Shown: piece by piece, positions 63,006 through 64,000 of the stretch
How the letters are laid out: every line of letters begins with the position of its first letter
Numbering within the stretch: the first letter of the stretch is position 1
From: Coenobita brevimanus
Taxonomy: Eukaryota; Arthropoda; Malacostraca; Decapoda; Coenobitidae
Assembly (NCBI GenBank): GCA_032717465.1
Contig: CM064664.1
Coordinates: 770,717 to 834,716, forward strand
Direction: 5' to 3'
DNA length: 64,000 bases
The notes under the pieces: model-generated
What the model saw: only the letters and a program-made list of their open reading frames with translations
What the model was told of the DNA's origin: nothing
The model's database searches: none
Program-made: the position numbers and the translations under genes

Positions 63006-63624
63006 TCATCCATGGTTCCTGGGGTTCTCCCGGAGGGGAAGGTCCCTTGCGCGGCTCACCCACTACCTCTCTGCTGCGTGGGACGCCCTTCTCTCTCCCT
63101 CCAGGTGTGGTTCCCTGGAGGTGCTGCCGTTCCAGGAGTGGTGGCGTGGTCCTGTCCCGGCCCTGCAACCGACCCCTGGACTACCCCGGCTCCTGACGGA
63201 CGCCTGGCAGAAGAGGTGCCGTGGCTCACTCCTGACAGCGCCCAGCCCTGCAGACAACCGCAGCACCCGGACCCCAAGGGCCAGTCAGCATGCCCCAGAG
63301 CAGGGCCGCCTGGGCCCCACTTCCCCACGGCCCTCCATCCGGAGTAAGAGGCGGCAGGCCCGGCTCCTGGAGTTGTTTGGCCCCAGCCCCGAGGGCAACT
63401 TATCAGGTCGAGGCCCCCAGACAGGAGGGCCTCCCTGCACCCCACCGACGAGGCCCCAGCTCAAGGGCCACCCATCAGGTCAAGGCCCCCAGACAGGAGG
63501 GCCTCCCTGCACCCCCTTGGCAAAGCAGGCCCGGGCGACGATGCCCCTGCGGGCGGTTCACTGCCTCCTGCAGGAGGGGTTCCCAGTTGGGCCCCCTCCC
63601 ACGCCCGGACACCACCTCTGTTAG
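62893..63624 (+). other. LTR open frame with RQARLLELFGPSPEG
   Basis: A 243-codon frame in the subfamily 2 LTR. It continues through SKRRQARLLELFGPSPEG, where subfamily 1 LTRs have TGA in place of the second CGG Arg codon, then GRGPQTGGPPCTPP repeats and LRAVHCLLQEGFPVGPPPTP before a stop at 63624. The start is uncertain. Possible LTR-encoded protein; unproven. Confidence 0.4.
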
Positions 63625-64000
63625 CCCAGGAACTAGGGACATAGTGGCGACTTCAACGCATCTAGCGTGTCGTGTACAAGTGCAGACCCCAGAGTCAGGA
63701 AAAGAAAGGACAGTGAAACAGTGAGGGACATAACATAAAGTAACACACTACAGGTATATCAGTGAATGCTAAGGCAGAAAGTAAGGGTCACTGAACACGC
63801 ATAATAAGATAACTGGACATAAAGAAACTTTGTGTGAATACTAGTGGCAAAAGAAGGAGAAAACTATTGAAGTGGTGTCGCCACAGCTAAGTGACAATGC
63901 CTGGTGCCACAGCTCATGCTATAACAAGTGTATGGAAATATTAGCCAACCTAACCCTGTATTCCACCCATATACTGTATAATGCATCCGGTCCAGAACAT

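Larger units (their letters stand above)
62130..64000 (+). repeat. Long LTR, subfamily 2, cut by window end
   Basis: Starts TAAAATACACACCTCCGCCG, matching the 53630 LTR start except that the first dinucleotide is TA. It has the same layout: C-rich segment, CAGCCTTCACCAGGTTCGGGG (62354), paired 12-mer array (62418-63005) with core GGCCATCGTACG, a Pro/Arg-rich frame, LFGPSPEG coding (63370), and an AT-rich tail with AACAGTGA/GAAACAGTGAG. The window ends inside the part that corresponds to ~59600. Confidence 0.82.

Overview
This is a stretch of a large, repeat-rich animal genome, most likely an arthropod and probably a decapod crustacean. That placement is inferred from LINE families with (GATA)n tails, piggyBac, pogo and mariner elements, errantivirus-like LTR elements, and short CCTAA (arthropod TTAGG-type) blocks. 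No bacterial features are present, and no multi-exon host gene could be recognised. Almost the whole window is transposable elements nested inside one another. ATG starts are assumed; some apparent ORF starts are GTG or CTG and are not real.

Left part (1-13.3 kb): a minus-strand RTE-like LINE ('family B', 2.64-10.6 kb) has been split by a pogo-type element at a TA site (2991-4271, itself holding a second TIR element) and by a plus-strand RTE-like LINE ('family A', 5484-9875, itself holding a piggyBac-type element at TTAA). Another, 5'-complete family A copy lies at 1-2638. A Jockey-like ORF1 with CCHC knuckles follows (10.6-12.4 kb).

13.3-18.9 kb: a C2H2 zinc-finger gene of 11 fingers (minus strand) whose decayed 3' fingers are separated from it by a 4.0 kb piggyBac element.

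19.8-33.4 kb: a TIR transposon of unassigned superfamily (~2.2 kb without inserts) holds a zinc-finger-bearing LINE ('C', 21.9-24.06 kb) and a 9.0 kb Ty3/gypsy element with gag, pol and an envelope-like third gene (24185-33180), all decayed.

33.4-50.7 kb: a mariner relic, more family A copies (one with an uninterrupted 554-codon RT ORF at 37790-39454), a relic of a widespread repeat-associated gene family, and a triple nest in which family A holds a CR1-like LINE ('D', 45189-50171), which in turn holds a short family A copy with a perfect 9-bp target duplication.

50.7-64 kb: related LTR elements with very long LTRs. The complete one (53630-59962) has ~2.2 kb LTRs around a 1.9 kb interior with gag only. 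Its LTRs carry arrays of paired 12-mers; a second subfamily carries the same array with a changed core, and a third carries a different repeat. Also here are a 417-bp MITE with an 8-bp target duplication, microsatellites, and an unrecognised gene relic (61350-62070) split by a tRNA-derived SINE.
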